This document shows, one piece after another, positions 11,375 through 23,690 of a stretch of DNA of 64,000 bases. Origin of the DNA: Berberis thunbergii (taxonomy: Eukaryota > Streptophyta > Magnoliopsida > Ranunculales > Berberidaceae); assembly GCA_003290165.1 (NCBI GenBank), contig QNQO01000673.1, positions 496,001 to 560,000 of the forward strand, given 5' to 3'. The notes beneath the pieces were generated by a model that saw only the letters and a program-made list of their open reading frames with translations, was not told the origin of the DNA and did not search any database. How positions within the stretch are numbered: position 1 is the first letter of the stretch; each line of letters begins with the position of its first letter. The translations under genes and the position numbers were made by a program.

Positions 11375-13511
11375 TGTGGATACCCTTGTGTGGCGGACCT
11401 GAGGGGGAGGGTGAGGGTTGGAGCCCAATAGGCCCAGGCCCAAGAGGGTTGGCAAGCTACAAAGAGGGGAGATAGTCCCACATCGCCAGGGTGTGGAGGG
11501 GGATGTGCTATATATGTGCGAAGTTGGATCCCCATAGTACGATGCCTTTTAAAGCCGTGCGGGCCGGTTGGGCCCAGAGCGGATAATATCGTACTGTGCG
11601 AATCGGGTTGTTACAATATCCTTGATGATGCTGTATTGGCCAAGGGCCTAGAGTTTTTTGAAGAGAGATTACTGTCTGAACCTGGTCTTGCCGAAATCCA
11701 TACCAAGTTTGGAGTCCCGGAGGATTTGTCGTATCTTCTGATTGGCGACCAGACGCCAATGTCGACTTTGGATGGTGTCATCTGTTTACATAGGGGGATG
11801 CTTCAGACTGGAGTGTGTTTCCCGGTTCTAGACATGATTTGGGAGTTTTTGGATCTGATAGGGATTCTTCGGCTTAGTTGGGACCTAATGTATATAGGGT
11901 TATCCTCATGATTCTGCTCTGTGCTAAGGAGGCTGGTGTTAGTGTGACACTGCGGGTGATCTAGTTCCTTACCGCTCCTAGACTGAATAGCAATGTCGTT
12001 TGTAAGATGAAGATGTTGAAATGCTTCAGTAAACTGCCTGATGACTTCAAGTTCTAGCAGAAGCACTATTTCTTGGCCTCTGCTGATTCAAAGTATTTCC
12101 GGTGCAAGGGTCGTCCGCTCGAACGACAGTTTAGGTCGCTTCGTAAGGTCAAATCCTTTTTTGTGACTTTGATGTGCTTGATGGCAAACTAACTAACCAT
12201 TGCTCATGTTCTTTCATAGTGAGGTTTCCTACTACTCCTCTTACTTCAGAGAAGCAAATCACTATGGAAAAATTTCGTGTATTGCTGCATAGGGAGGTGA
12301 TTGATGTGATCAGAGTTTCCAACTTTGTCCATAGTGGGCTGTGGGAAAATTGGCACGTCACCCTCACTATGTACCGAGAGTTGCGCATTAAGTAGGAAGG
12401 TGGGGCCCCTTCCAGAAAGAGAAGGGCTGCTGGGCCAATGTTCCCATTCTGTCTGATGTGGAGGAGCTGTCTGAGACGCTTGCCTCCTTTGTGAAGAAGA
12501 AGTCTCGTGTTAGAACTAACTCGTCCTAGGCACGACTCGCTTCAGTGAGTGAATAATGCGAGCCTGCCCAGCCTGTTGGGGTAGAGACTGATGTTCTTGG
12601 TTTGGAGGAAGATTACATGTGGCTGGCAAGAGTCGTAGATGGGTCAAACCTTGGTGACACGCAGGCCGAGGCTCTGAATGATCGTTTGGTGCAAGTTGCT
12701 ATGGAGGCTTCTGCTGGTGCTGATCCACGTGGGGTCGTTCCGGTAGCAGATTCTGGTAAAGATTCACGCAAGGTTTTTGGATCTGATCACCCTACTGTTG
12801 ATTCGCCGGATAGTGGCCATGGTACTGGTCGTGTTTCTTGTAGTCTGTATTGTTCACCATCTCGTTATATGCCACAACTAGAATTGTTGGAAGATCCTTT
12901 GGATGCTTCACTCCCTCATCTGCCTCCGGATCCTATTGAGTCGTCTTGCAATGGAGGGTCAGTTGTTATTGATGAAGGAAAAGTCACAGAGGAGAGTTTG
13001 AGGATAGTGACGACCGAGAAGGGCGGTGCTGGCGTAGTTCTAGATTAGAGAAAATGAACTCACAGGTCTAGCACTAAGAGGTGGATGTAGAGTATGCCTC
13101 AATGAAGCATATAAGCAGGTGTCACAGTTGGTTGATGGACCACACTCCAAAACCCAAGGAGGATTCGCTTGAAGGGTGTATGGATAAGGGTTTGAAGTAC
13201 CTTATGTTGGGACCATTGCTGGAACAGAAGTTGAGGCGGCTTGTCAGAGAGTGTACACCATGGAGCGTGTCTTTTCGCATGTGCAGAAGTTGTACTCTAA
13301 TGCGCTTCATGAGATTGAGCGGCTTAAAAAGCAAATCGAAGATAAGTGGTTGGATCAATCAACCATTGCCGTTGAGGCTCAGAAAGCTCGTTTGGAGAAC
13401 CTTGAGCGCAAACTGGCAGAGACAGTGTCTGAGAGGGGTGGACTTAGGCAGGGGTTGAGCCAACTCCGCCAAGAAGTTGAGGTTGCGCAAAAAGTTGCGG
13501 ATAAAACGCGT

Positions 13512-15344
13512 TGATGGAGATTTTATTAACCTAAATTAATAAGCTAATAAACCATACTTGTAATACCGCAAGTGAACGGCTGTCTAACTGGTAGACAATG
13601 ACAAATACGGGTCGATCCCACGAGGATTGACGAGACAGTCGAATTCTAAGACTTATTTGAACTAATTTAGAAATGGGGGTTATAGCACATGAAAATTACT
13701 AAATTAAGAAAATGAAATTGACAACTAAAATTAAATTGATAAGATGATAGAGAGGGGACCGAGACATTGAATCCACCACAAGTTCTTCGAGATTTGTGTA
13801 ATCCAAATTATTGTTTTCAAGAATTAACATGACTAACCTAAAAATTAATCTAACTTCGCAATTGATTTCAGCAAAGGTATAAACCCCTAGCATTGCGTGT
13901 CTTCTTACGTCACACACAATCACATGTTTATTTTAACTAATTCTAAACCCCTAGCATTGCATGTCTTCTTACGTCACACACAATCACAGATTCAGATTAA
14001 TTGATTAAAGCAGACTTTGAATATCAATAAAGGGTACTTCTAACTACCGACTAGTCTAGATAATTAATTTGGATATAATCGGTGAAAGCAAATTTTTGAA
14101 ATTCAGAAATTAACTGTGTTTAACGTTCAAGTATATAGAAAACAATAAATTCAAATACAACAAACTCTAGGAAACCCTGTGGTTTCATCTTCGCTTCGGT
14201 GCGGGTCTAGAAGATCATGGTGACGGTGGTCACAGCGCTGGTCTAGATGGAATCCATCTCAGGACAAACGTGAATCCAGATAAAAGACTGTTGATGGACT
14301 GTGGTGGCTCAAAGCAAACACCGGGGTGCAAATAGCCAAATGATTAATAAATCAGTTGGTTCCTTCCTTTCTCCTGCGCTTTCTTATCCAACGAGCTGCG
14401 TTCCTCATGCTGCCTCGTCTTCACTCCTTCTTCCTTCTACAGTCGCCGATACCTGCAAAGAGAGAGATGGAAAAACAAAGAGAGATGCGCGTAAGAGAAC
14501 AAAAAGGATGGAAAGAAACAGCGGCGGTGCTCCCTGTTTCTGCTCCTGTCATGGTGGTGGTGTGCTAGCTGGTGCGCCACTTGCGACGGTGGTCGTGAGA
14601 GAGGGAAACAGTGAGAAGGACGAGAGAGTGGGTGGTGGTGACGGCTGGCTTGACGGTGGCGTGGAAGCGAAGGGGAACAGGGATGGTGGCGGCTCTGTCG
14701 CGAGATGGAACCAGGTGGTGGCGGTTCTGTCTAGCGAGCGAGGACGAGCGGGTGAAGAAGGAAGGCGAGGTGGTGGTTGCTAGAGAGATGAAACAGAGGA
14801 GATGAAGGAACATAGAGTGGGTGGTGGAGACGGCTGGCTGCAAGGTGGTGCATGGGTCTGTTTCGGTGGTGATGGCGAGGTGAAATGGTGACGGCGGGAT
14901 GATCGCACTGCCGATTTTCTTATCGAGCGAGGATCGCCGACAGAGTGGATTGGCGTGGTGGCTGGAAAAGAGAGGAGGGGAGTGGAGGAACGTCCAAGGG
15001 AAGCCAAGAGGTTTTCTCCAAAAAGAGGAGAACATAAATAGGGTTCTCCTATTTTCTTGGGCTTGGGTTTTTAGGTTAGCTTTTTGGGTTGGCTTAGGTT
15101 AAATTAGGTGGACCTAGGTTTGTTTGAGTTAGGTTTAGATATGTGACCCTCTACTTCGTACCACCCCTAGAATTGACCAATTAATATATCATTTCCTCAA
15201 ATTGTCGCCTTTATGTGATTTCATCGTTCACGCTCAAATTCCTCCAAAAACATGAAAATGAAATAATTAGAATAAAATATACTAATTGAAACACTAACAT
15301 ATATAAATTAACGGATATATTACGTAATAATTACGTGAATATCA
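13512..15344 (-). repeat. Gypsy LTR, left copy (3' LTR of the minus-strand element)
   Basis: 1833 bp. It matches the right LTR along its length but carries about 158 extra bases around 14162-14319. GC-rich tandem-like stretches at 14300-15030 produce long spurious frames on both strands. Confidence 0.88.
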
Positions 15345-15357
15345 AATACCCCAAACC
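15345..15357 (-). promoter_or_regulatory. Gypsy polypurine tract
   Basis: On the minus strand this reads GGTTTGGGGTATT and abuts the LTR start TGATATTCACG. Confidence 0.7.
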
Positions 15358-17732
15358 TATATTTTGCTAGTCCTCGAGCAAAACAATAAAAATAAAATTC
15401 TAACTAACTTTCGCAGGAATCATCGGTTGCACTTACCTTAAACGTGCAACAATTCTTTAAACTGCTAGATTACCTCTAGTGGACGAGTTATAGTCTCGTG
15501 AGGGTTTCTAGAAATGTTACCCACAAACATTACGACTCAATAAATTTCCAAAACATGGTAACTTGATCACTTGATCTATTATCCTCATAGTAAGAACCTA
15601 ATTGCCAAAAATTTCAGAAAATAATTAACATTGTCAGAATAATATGTCAATGAGAATAACAACGATTTAATAGTACCCAAAGGTTAAATAAATTTCATCA
15701 ATTATTCTCAACTCGAAGTGTGTGTGTGCATAGCCTTATCAACATAACTTTCTTTTTTCTCAGTAAATATACAACACTAGATAACCTTTGGATAATATGC
15801 TTCGACTACAAATCTCTCTTGTCACTCAGAAATGAATCACTGAGAGATTGGTTAGTTATCACACAATTTATATGTGAGAAAGAGAATAAATTATAAAAAC
15901 ATAAACATCTCACATATAATAATCATGAAAAACGGATTTTTCAAAGAATGAAATGAATATGATCTCATGGATAGGAATATCAATTACTTTGAGAATGTTG
16001 AATCATACGCTATAGTTCTTGTCTATTTAATCTCCACATCTATGAACTTGAATTTTACTTGAGATCAATTAGGTCTTTATTAGGTTGTAATGAGGCTAAG
16101 ATTTTGGATAACAAGAATGGAAAAGGATACGAGAAAATTCTCTGACAATGGATACACCATTTAATAAACATGTTGGGCTATGAAGAATAAACCAATGTTG
16201 TACACCATTAATTTTTCTTCATTCGAAATGTTTTTTCATATTTTTCTTTTTCTTTTTCTTCGAAGCATCAATTTTTTTATTATTATTACTATTTATTTTT
16301 ACATGCTTTCCTCTTCTGCACAATAAAACATTTCAGTCCCGAGGATTCATGGAATATTTAGTTTCAACTCTTTTTATTTGCCCATTACAAAAATATATCA
16401 ACCATACACATTCTCAGAGACATTAGGTAAGGATAAAAATAGTATGAGATATTACTCCCTAACTGGAGTAAGTAATGGAGATGGGGTTAGCAAAGAAAAA
16501 GTTTATTTAAAGGCTCAAAGGGCTGCAAACAGATATTTATTATTAGGTATGCTAAAAGGCTAAAGAACGGTTCAAAGAATTTTTTTTGCCTATATCACTT
16601 CTTAAGCTCTAGTCGCTATTATGACATCTCAACTAAATAAATCAAGAAGTTCTAGTGTAATAATTCAATTTTAACGTAATTCTCAAAGCAATCAATAAAA
16701 GAAACAAGAAGAATAATGAAATCATCAACGAGATAATGCAGATTCAAGAAAAGTCGGAGTTTATTTAATAACCGTCAAGAAAAATAGAATGTCTCGAAAC
16801 TCACAAGGATTAAGTCTCCACTATTATTCTAAGGTTTTCTAGTTAATATCTTACTGATTAACTTCAAATTATGCAAGAGTGGTCGAGTCGAAAAATATCA
16901 TGAAATATATTTAACTTAAAGATAATATCAAACCATATGTTTTTCTATTGATATATAAAAGTGACAAGTGTAAGCATGCATTCCTAAAATTTTCAGGCAT
17001 ACTTGAAAGCACATCCTCTTCATTGGAAAGGAACTTAGATTTTGAATGCATTTTCAAATCCAAAAATTTTCACACAATCATAATTAACTATGTATTCACT
17101 GGAGATTGAGTAGAATACAATAATCAATTGTGAAATACATTTTAGTTCAAAATTTCTGAAAAATGCAGAAAAACTCATAAACCTCACCCCCAAACCTAAA
17201 CCAAACATTGTCCTCAATGTATAAAATGATGATCATAACAAATGCAGGAAAAAGAAAAGATGAGAGTTAGAGTGATATTACCATGAGAAGTTTTTACCAA
17301 TTTCGACGAAATCGTCCACCAATGAACGCTCAACAACATAAGAACTGTTGACTGATCATAATAAATTGATAAAAAACAATACAGGACACAAAATATTTAC
17401 AAACGGAATAATGAAAAAAATTAAAAAAAATTAAATGTATCAGTTGTAAGTCAAAATTGTTATGGAGCTAACGAGTATGAGTGAAATGTAACTAGAAAGA
17501 ACTCGAAAATCAATCCAGACTAACCATAATGACACAACTGAAGCTAGGCTGCCTCCTAGGAGCATTTGGTTTAACGTCATCAGGCCGACATATATTGTAA
17601 ATGACAAGGAAGATCATAGCAAACACTCTTCTAAAAAAGGGGCAATGAATCATATAGACACAACCTAAAAAGTTGAGGATCCGTCCAACAAATAGTAGCA
17701 ACCACATGCGACACAACGTATACTAACACATC
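15358..17732 (-). other. Non-coding interior of the gypsy element
   Basis: About 2.4 kb with no long frame. On the minus strand, 17216-17180 reads CATTGAGGACAATG followed by GGTTTGGGGGTG-like purines, a sequence commonly seen after the coding part of plant gypsy elements. The pol genes expected upstream of it are missing. Confidence 0.55.
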
Positions 17733-18326
17733 CTACAAGCTATGAAGGCGCCAGAGCAAATGCAAATGAACTGGCATTTTTAGAAAATCCGTGGGAACCT
17801 TGAGTAGAAAGGGGTCACAAACAATGATATTTAGCAAATGACTCCTACCTACTCCTAAAAAGGGACATTCTAAGTCAGGTTGCAAATCAGAAGATTGAAT
17901 ATGTATAACAATAGGGTTGTCAAAACTGAAATCGTCTCTTGCAAACAATGGATCCACATAGGTAGCATCAGTCAATATGAAAGGGATGGAAAGAGGTATG
18001 TATATAGATTTATCGGGTGGTACAGGCTCATCATAACAAAATGAACTACACCAAGATGATGAGTTAGACAACACAACAACACCCCCAAACCTAGAATTAG
18101 CAGTACCTATGGCATGTAGTCTCTCATTAGATGCGTCCTCTGATAACGACTTGACTATTTCTTGAATTATGGGGTCATTCGTATCATGAAAATAGTCGAT
18201 GCTTGACTCCAAATAACATTGAGAATTAGACTTCATGCAAGAGTCACTAGGAAGACATATGTAAAGTGGGTCATCATGAAAATGTTGGGAAGGGAATGGG
18301 TCAGGAAGCAAAGTAGTTTCGATCAC
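17733..18326 (-). CDS. Unidentified ORF of the gypsy element
   Basis: 197 residues starting MIETTLLPDPFPSQHFHDD, just downstream of gag on the same strand. It is acidic and rich in Ser, Pro and Phe. No protease DTG/DSG, RT or integrase motif is seen, and the product is not recognised. It may be a relic of the gag-pol junction or a lineage-specific protein. Confidence 0.4.
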   Translation of the reverse strand: MIETTLLPDPFPSQHFHDDPLYICLPSDSCMKSNSQCYLESSIDYFHDTNDPIIQEIVKSLSEDASNERLHAIGTANSRFGGVVVLSNSSSWCSSFCYDEPVPPDKSIYIPLSIPFILTDATYVDPLFARDDFSFDNPIVIHIQSSDLQPDLECPFLGVGRSHLLNIIVCDPFLLKVPTDFLKMPVHLHLLWRLHSL

Positions 18327-18332
18327 ATTATC

Positions 18333-19012
18333 CTAAAAAACATCATCTGACTCGGATTCTGATGTGCTACCAGTTATGAATTGACCCTCTGAATTTTGAA
18401 CAGAGTGATTAGGAACTCTTCCTAGCTCACTTTCAGATAATGCCTCAGTAATATGATCCACAACTATCTCAAGTCTATTGGTGGCTTGAGATTGGTGTTG
18501 AATCATGGCTTTTGACTCTAACATAGCCTGAGAATCATGTTCAAGCAGTTGTTCTGTGCGCTGCATAAAACGATTAATTATTTCCTCTAAACTTGATGTG
18601 TTGGATGGAGGAGCTTGGTTAAATTGAGGCATAACATGATTAGGGTATTGAGGAGCCTGAGAGAAATTATGTCCCCTTTGGTGTGAATTATGTGCCCAAG
18701 AGAGATTTTGATTATTGGCAAAACCAGGTCTGTAATAGTTGGACTTTGAATTATAACCAGGTAACCAATTAGCATTAAAAGAATGGATTAGCTCAGCGAA
18801 ATATTCAGGATAATTATATTGCAAATCACAATTAGCTGTAGATTGACTAGGACTCGAACATGCAACACACCCTCAAATGAAACATTAGTGGGAAGTAGGG
18901 GTTGAGTCAAATTCATAATTGCATCTAATTTCTGAGTCATTGTCATAAGAGCTGTTTCGAACCTCGAGGTAGAAAGGGAGAAGTAATCCTTAAAGTCTTT
19001 CTCATCAACCAT
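18333..19012 (-). pseudogene. Gypsy gag C-terminal region
   Basis: Two overlapping minus-strand frames (19012-18788 and 18824-18333) join by a frameshift near 18815. The first reads MVDEKDFKDYFSLSTSRFET. The second has YRPGFANNQNLSWAHNSHQ and a Gln/Pro-rich part, then SLEEIINRFMQRTEQ. This is the layout of the C-terminal gag of Athila-like and related plant gypsy elements (YNPGWRNHPNFSW-type block). No CCHC knuckle is visible. Some of the N-terminal gag is lost or unreadable. Confidence 0.68.
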
Positions 19013-19844
19013 TTCCTTGGTCTCAAGATTTTTTTTAATATATGCACGCCTACCACTATATGAAGATGACTTGACTTTTGAAAAAAAATAAAAAGAATGG
19101 AACCCTAAATGATGTGCAAATAAAATGAATGACAGACGACCCTAGAGCTTTGTTACTAATGTAGAGCTGAAATTCAATTCAATTTACCTAACGTGGGAGA
19201 GGCACGGTAATTTCCTAGCCACTACAGAGTTGCCCCTACCTCTTTTTTACTCTCTAGCTCAAAGTGAAATGCCAGTTCAAAAACCGTTCCCAGATGGGAT
19301 ATGTTCCTTTACTCAACCACTTTAAGCTATCAAACGTTCAAATGGGGTCCCTATGAGCGTCACACCTATCTTAGATAATTATCTTGCTACAAATTTTAAA
19401 TAGTGAAGGCCTAGGTTCCTAACCCTGAAATAGATGGTGATTTACCTATCCGCGGGAGAAGACACGAAAGTTTCAACTCAATCCTGCCACTAATAAAATT
19501 TGTATGCAATACTACCTAGAACAAGCTAAACACAAGTGATCACACAGAAATCGCGTGCAGATGCGGTGGGTAGAAGTTACCTCCGGCGTGAACCTCTTTC
19601 GAGTTACTTGCGACGCAGGGTAGAAGTCGATTTCTGAGAGTTTCCTTGCGAATCGCAATATTTCACTTTGTTCCCACTTGAGCTCCTATGTGTGTGACCG
19701 CCTGCAAGATAAATGAAAAATTAATTCAAAATCAAGCAAATAAAACAAATAAGAAAGTTACTCGTAACACTGTTCCTAAAAAGAAAATTAAACCTAATTT
19801 ATAAACTAGCAAAAAAACCCTAGATTTCGATTGTACCGTTACAA

Positions 19845-19862
19845 TCCCCGGCAATGACGCCA
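19845..19862 (-). promoter_or_regulatory. Gypsy primer binding site (tRNA-Asp type)
   Basis: On the minus strand it reads TGGCGTCATTGCCGGGGA, six bases after the LTR end. It matches the usual plant tRNA-Asp complement TGGCGCCGTTGCCGGGGA except at two positions. Confidence 0.85.
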
Positions 19863-19868
19863 AAAACT

Positions 19869-21508
19869 TGATGGTGATTTGATAACCTAAATTAATAAGC
19901 TAATAAACCCTACTTGTAATGCCGCAAGTGCACGACTGTCTAACTGGTAGACAGTGGCAAATACAGGTTGATCCCATGATGATTGACGAGACAATCGAAT
20001 TCCAAGACTTATTTGAACTAATTTAGAGTTGGGGGTTACAAAATTACTAAATTACTAAATTAAGAAAATGAAATTGACAACTAAAATTAAACTGATAAGA
20101 TGATAGAGAGGGGACCAAGTCATCGAATCCACCACAGGCTCTTCGAGATTTGTGTAATCCAAATTATTATTTTCAAGAATTAACATGACTAACCTAAAGA
20201 TTAATCTAAGTTCACAATTGATTTCAGCAAAGGTATAAACCCTTAGCATTGTGTGTCTTCTTACGAAACACACAATCACAGGTTTATTTTAACTAATTCT
20301 AAACCCCTAGCATTACATGTCTTCTTACGGCACACACAATCACAGATTCAGATTAATTGATTAAAGCAGACTTTGAATATCAATAAAAGATACTTCTAAC
20401 TACCGACTAGTCTAGATAATTAATCTGAATATAATCAGTGAAAGCAAATTATTGAAACTCAGAAATGAACTGTATTTAACATTCAAGTATATAGAAAACA
20501 ATAAATTCAAATACAACAATACCGAGGTGCAAATAGCCAACTGATTCAAAAATCAGTTGGTTCCCCCTTTTCTCCTGTGCTTTCTTCTCCAGTGAGTCGC
20601 GCTCCTCGCGCTGTCTTGTCTTCGATCCTCGCGAGCTCTTTCTTCCTTCTACAGTCGTCGGTACTTGCAAAATAGAGAGAGAGGTACGAAAAAGAACAAC
20701 ATGGAGGGAAAGAAATAGGGTGGTGCTCCCTGCTTCTGCTCCTATCGCGGTGGTGGTGTGCGAGGTGGTGCACCGCTTGCGACGGTGGTCGTGAGAGAGG
20801 GAAACAATGAAAAGGACGAGAGAGTGGTTGGTGGTGACGGCTGGCTGGACGGTGGCGTGGAAGCGAAGAGAAGCAGAGGTGGTGGCGGTCTTGTCTAGTG
20901 AGCGAGGACGAGCGGGTGAGGAAGGAAAGCGAGGTAGTGGTTGCTAGAGAGAAAATAGGGGAGATGATGGAACATAGAGTGGGAGGTGGAGACAGCTGGC
21001 TGCAAGGTGGTGCGTGGGTCTGTTTCGGTGGTGATGGCGAGGTGAAGTGGTAACTGCGGAATGATCGCACTACCGATTCTCCTATCGAACGAGGATCACC
21101 GGCAGGATAGATTGGCGTGGTGGCTGGAAAATAGAGGAGGGGAGTGGAGGAACGTTCAGGGGAAGCCAAGATGTTTTGTCCAAAAAGGAGAAAACCTAAA
21201 TAGGGTTTTCCTATTTTCTTGAGCTTGGGTTTTTATGTTAGCTTTTTGGGCTTGGGCTTAGGTTAAATTAGGTGGACCTAGGTTTGTTTGGGTTAGGTTT
21301 AGATATGTGACCCTCTACTTTGTACCACCGCTAGAATCGACCAATTAATATATCATTTCGTCAAATTGTCACCTTTATGCGATTTCATCGTTCACGCTCA
21401 AATTCCTACAAAAACATGAAAATGAAATAATTAGAATAAAATATACTAATTGAAACACTAACATATATAAATTAAGGGATAGATTATGTAATAATTACGT
21501 GAATATCA
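19869..21508 (-). repeat. Gypsy LTR, right copy (5' LTR of the minus-strand element)
   Basis: 1640 bp, the partner of 13512-15344. The stretch at 19918-19990 (minus: GTCTACCAGTTAGACAG) recurs in the solo LTR at 33340-33370, so the two elements are related. Confidence 0.88.
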
Positions 21509-22025
21509 CGCTTTCCTGCAGTTTTTTGCTGTGGAGAGTGCTTTGAAGGAAGCTGACCGGGCTGCTAGAAGCAATAGTTGGAATCCGATGTGAATTTCTA
21601 TGCTCGAGAAGCAAGGAATGTCAAGAACCAACTGGAAATGGGATGGCATGAACTCGTGATGTAAAGATAAGTCTGGCCACATAGCAGTTTTAGGTTGATG
21701 CGCTGACTGGCATGTTGGGGCTACTGGAGTGTGACCTTATTGATGCAAAGGTGCGACAGGAAGAACTTATCTAGGAACAAGGCGAATGTGAGTTCCACTT
21801 GGTTGTACATGGCTGACATGAGCTGTTGGCGCTGATGAAGGAGGAGTTTCCGAAGTGGGACCTTGATCGTTATAAGAAGATGTCATATGTAGACTTGTCT
21901 GTCACTTCTGCATCGTCAGACGAGGAGGAACATTCGATCTTTGATGTCCAGGTTGAAGCGTGCATGGATGCCACTTTTGCCCCTGTTAGGCTTAGTTGTT
22001 TTGTTTCTGTACCTTCTCCCGATTA
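21509..22025 (+). pseudogene. Copy B ORF, C-terminal part after the gypsy insertion
   Basis: Reading resumes with AVESALKEADRAAR, consistent with the interrupted coiled coil. After frameshifts it ends in an open stretch from 21826 (MALMKEEFPKWDLDRYKKMS) with an acidic SSDEEEHSIFD block and a stop at about 22024. No domain is recognised. Confidence 0.5.
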
Positions 22026-22629
22026 GGAGCTATTTCATGTGCTTTTACTCTTTTTGTCTTGACAATTAATTGAAAGCAGTGTTATTCATTTTGCGTCTTT
22101 TGTCTCTATTGCATGTTTTTCATCTTGCCTTGTCATTTTGCTTTGGCATAGGCTAATTGAATTAATAGGATGTTGACTGGTCTGTTTGTGGTAAAGAGCT
22201 TGATCGCTTTGTATTGTGAATGACTTGGGTCATTGCTACACAGTCATGTCCGATACCGGGCATGTAGCGAACAATTTAACTGTGGGTAGAATCACCTTAG
22301 TTGTGGCCTGTTCATTAGGTAAGCTGCCTGAGGTTTAGCTTGTTTGTCTGATTGATCGGCTGTAGTTGTTTCTGTGGGGAAGCTGTGGTGGGCGAGTATG
22401 TGTATTAGAGCGTTTGTGCTAAGTCAGGCACCGCAAGCTCGGATCGACATCCTAATTAGCTTTCATCCGAGCACCGACTGTACTAACTTTGTATCTACAC
22501 GAGTGGCCTTTTCTAATGTTAGGATGTCAATCCATTTGAGAGTGAAGGCGCTGACTTGTCTAGATTCACGTTTGTGTCCGTTGGTTGGAGGGCAAGCAGA
22601 GGTCATGTGGCGAGCTGCTTGAGACTTGT

Positions 22630-23690
22630 ACCATTCGAATCATTTGTTATCGAGCAAAGTGAAAGACAGATTCAGGGAGTAAGGGTTTGGCGACCAGGAT
22701 GAAAAGCAGTGGTCATGTAACAAGCCATCAGAATCAGTTCGGGACTGACTAGGCTTCCACCATCCGAATCATTTATGACTGAGCAAAGCGGCCGAAAAAT
22801 TCGAGGAGTAAAGGTTTGGGAACAGGCTGAAGAGCAGTAGTCCCGTGGAATGCCGTCAAAATCAGTTTGGGACTGACTAGGCTTCCACCATCCGAAATCA
22901 TTTATGACCGAGCAAAGCGGTCGACAGATTCATGGAGTAAAGGTTTGGCGACCAGGCAGAAGAGCAATGGTTTCGTGGCAAGCCGTCAGAATTAGTTTGG
23001 GACTGACTAGGCTTCCACCGTACGAACTGTCGTCACATTCCCCGCGTGGTGGGGGTTACACATTCGAGAGAGGTTTAGCGACCACGTTGAAAAGCAGCGG
23101 TCTCGTGGCAAGCCATCAGAATCAGTTCAGAACCGACTAGGCTCCCACCATTTAAATTATCTACACCCGAGTGCACCAAACTAAAAATTTGGGAGTTTTT
23201 TTGTGGCCACGCTGAAGAAGAGCTGCCCCGTGGCAATCCATCAAGATTAGTTCGGGATTGACTGAGCTCCCACCTTCTAGACTATCTACACCCTTGCGCT
23301 GAGGCTACAAGTCTAGAGTTGGTGATTTGGCGGCCATGCTGAAGAATGTGGTTCTATGGCGAGCCGTCGGAATCAGTTCGGGATTGACTAGGCTCCCACC
23401 TTCCAAACCACCTGCACCCGCGCAGTGGGGGCTACAAGTTTGGGATTTGATCATAATCTTTTTTCGCTAATCGTCACCAGGTAGGCTTACCTGATTGGGT
23501 TTGGCAATCATTGTCCGTGAAAGGGGCAATGATCCCATGCAAGTCGTCATCGTCAGACATGATAGTACTGATTAGACTCTCACTTCCTAAATTGTTGATG
23601 CCCGTGCTAAGCGAACTACGTGTCGGGATGAACTAGAAGCCATCATCATCAATCTTGGCTGACTAAGCTTGCCTTGTTTGAAAAGAGGTT
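22630..23690. repeat. Tandem array, unit about 128 bp, roughly 7-9 copies
   Basis: The core GGGACTGACTAGGCTTCCAC recurs near 22743, 22871, 23001, 23131, 23256 and 23383, with more diverged units before and after (about 22630, 23566, 23641). Spacing is 125-130 bp. Each unit also has a CGTGGCAAGCCGTCAGAAT-like stretch. It sits in the non-coding 3' part of copy B. Confidence 0.85.

Larger units (their letters stand above)
11041..11615 (+). mobile_element. TRIM element (miniature LTR retrotransposon), 575 bp
   Basis: Two 241-bp LTRs, 11041-11281 and 11375-11615, both start TGTGGA and end TTACA. They bound a 93-bp interior with no coding capacity. A perfect 5-bp TSD ATATC lies at 11036-11040 and 11616-11620. 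The LTR holds the AGTCCCACATCG motif common in plant TRIMs. The LTRs differ at a number of positions, so it is not very recent. It interrupts codon 7 of the copy B ORF and restores the frame if removed with one TSD. Confidence 0.93.
11023..13511 (+). pseudogene. Gag-like/coiled-coil ORF of copy B
   Basis: ATG at 11023 gives MAQEDI, is broken by the TRIM, and resumes at 11621 with LDDAVLAKGLEFFEERLL. The domain block DQTPMSTLDGVICLHRGMLQ at about 11749-11808 pairs with copy A. Later segments are FPTTPLTSEKQ (about 12229), a low-complexity linker at 12602-13048, and a strong heptad-type coiled coil at 13251-13511 (IERLKKQIEDKW, LENLERKLAETV). Several stops and frameshifts separate them. The coiled coil is cut at 13511 by the gypsy insertion and resumes after 21508. 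Confidence 0.62.
13512..21508 (-). mobile_element. Gag-only gypsy-type LTR retrotransposon, 8.0 kb
   Basis: LTRs lie at 13512-15344 and 19869-21508; read on the minus strand they start TGATATTCACG and end CCATCA. Flanks are CGCGT on the left and CGCTT on the right, a 5-bp TSD with one mismatch. The order on the minus strand is LTR, tRNA-Asp primer site, gag, unknown ORF, polypurine tract, LTR. The 4.5-kb interior lacks protease, RT, RNase H and integrase, so the copy depends on a relative. It is inserted in the coiled-coil ORF of copy B. Confidence 0.88.

Noticed and set aside
11023..11911. Small frames across the TRIM
   Set aside because: They are artefacts of the TRIM LTRs; TRIMs do not encode proteins.
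14300..15100. Long open frames on both strands
   Set aside because: They lie inside the gypsy LTR, are GC-rich low complexity, and are broken in the partner LTR (20540-21170).
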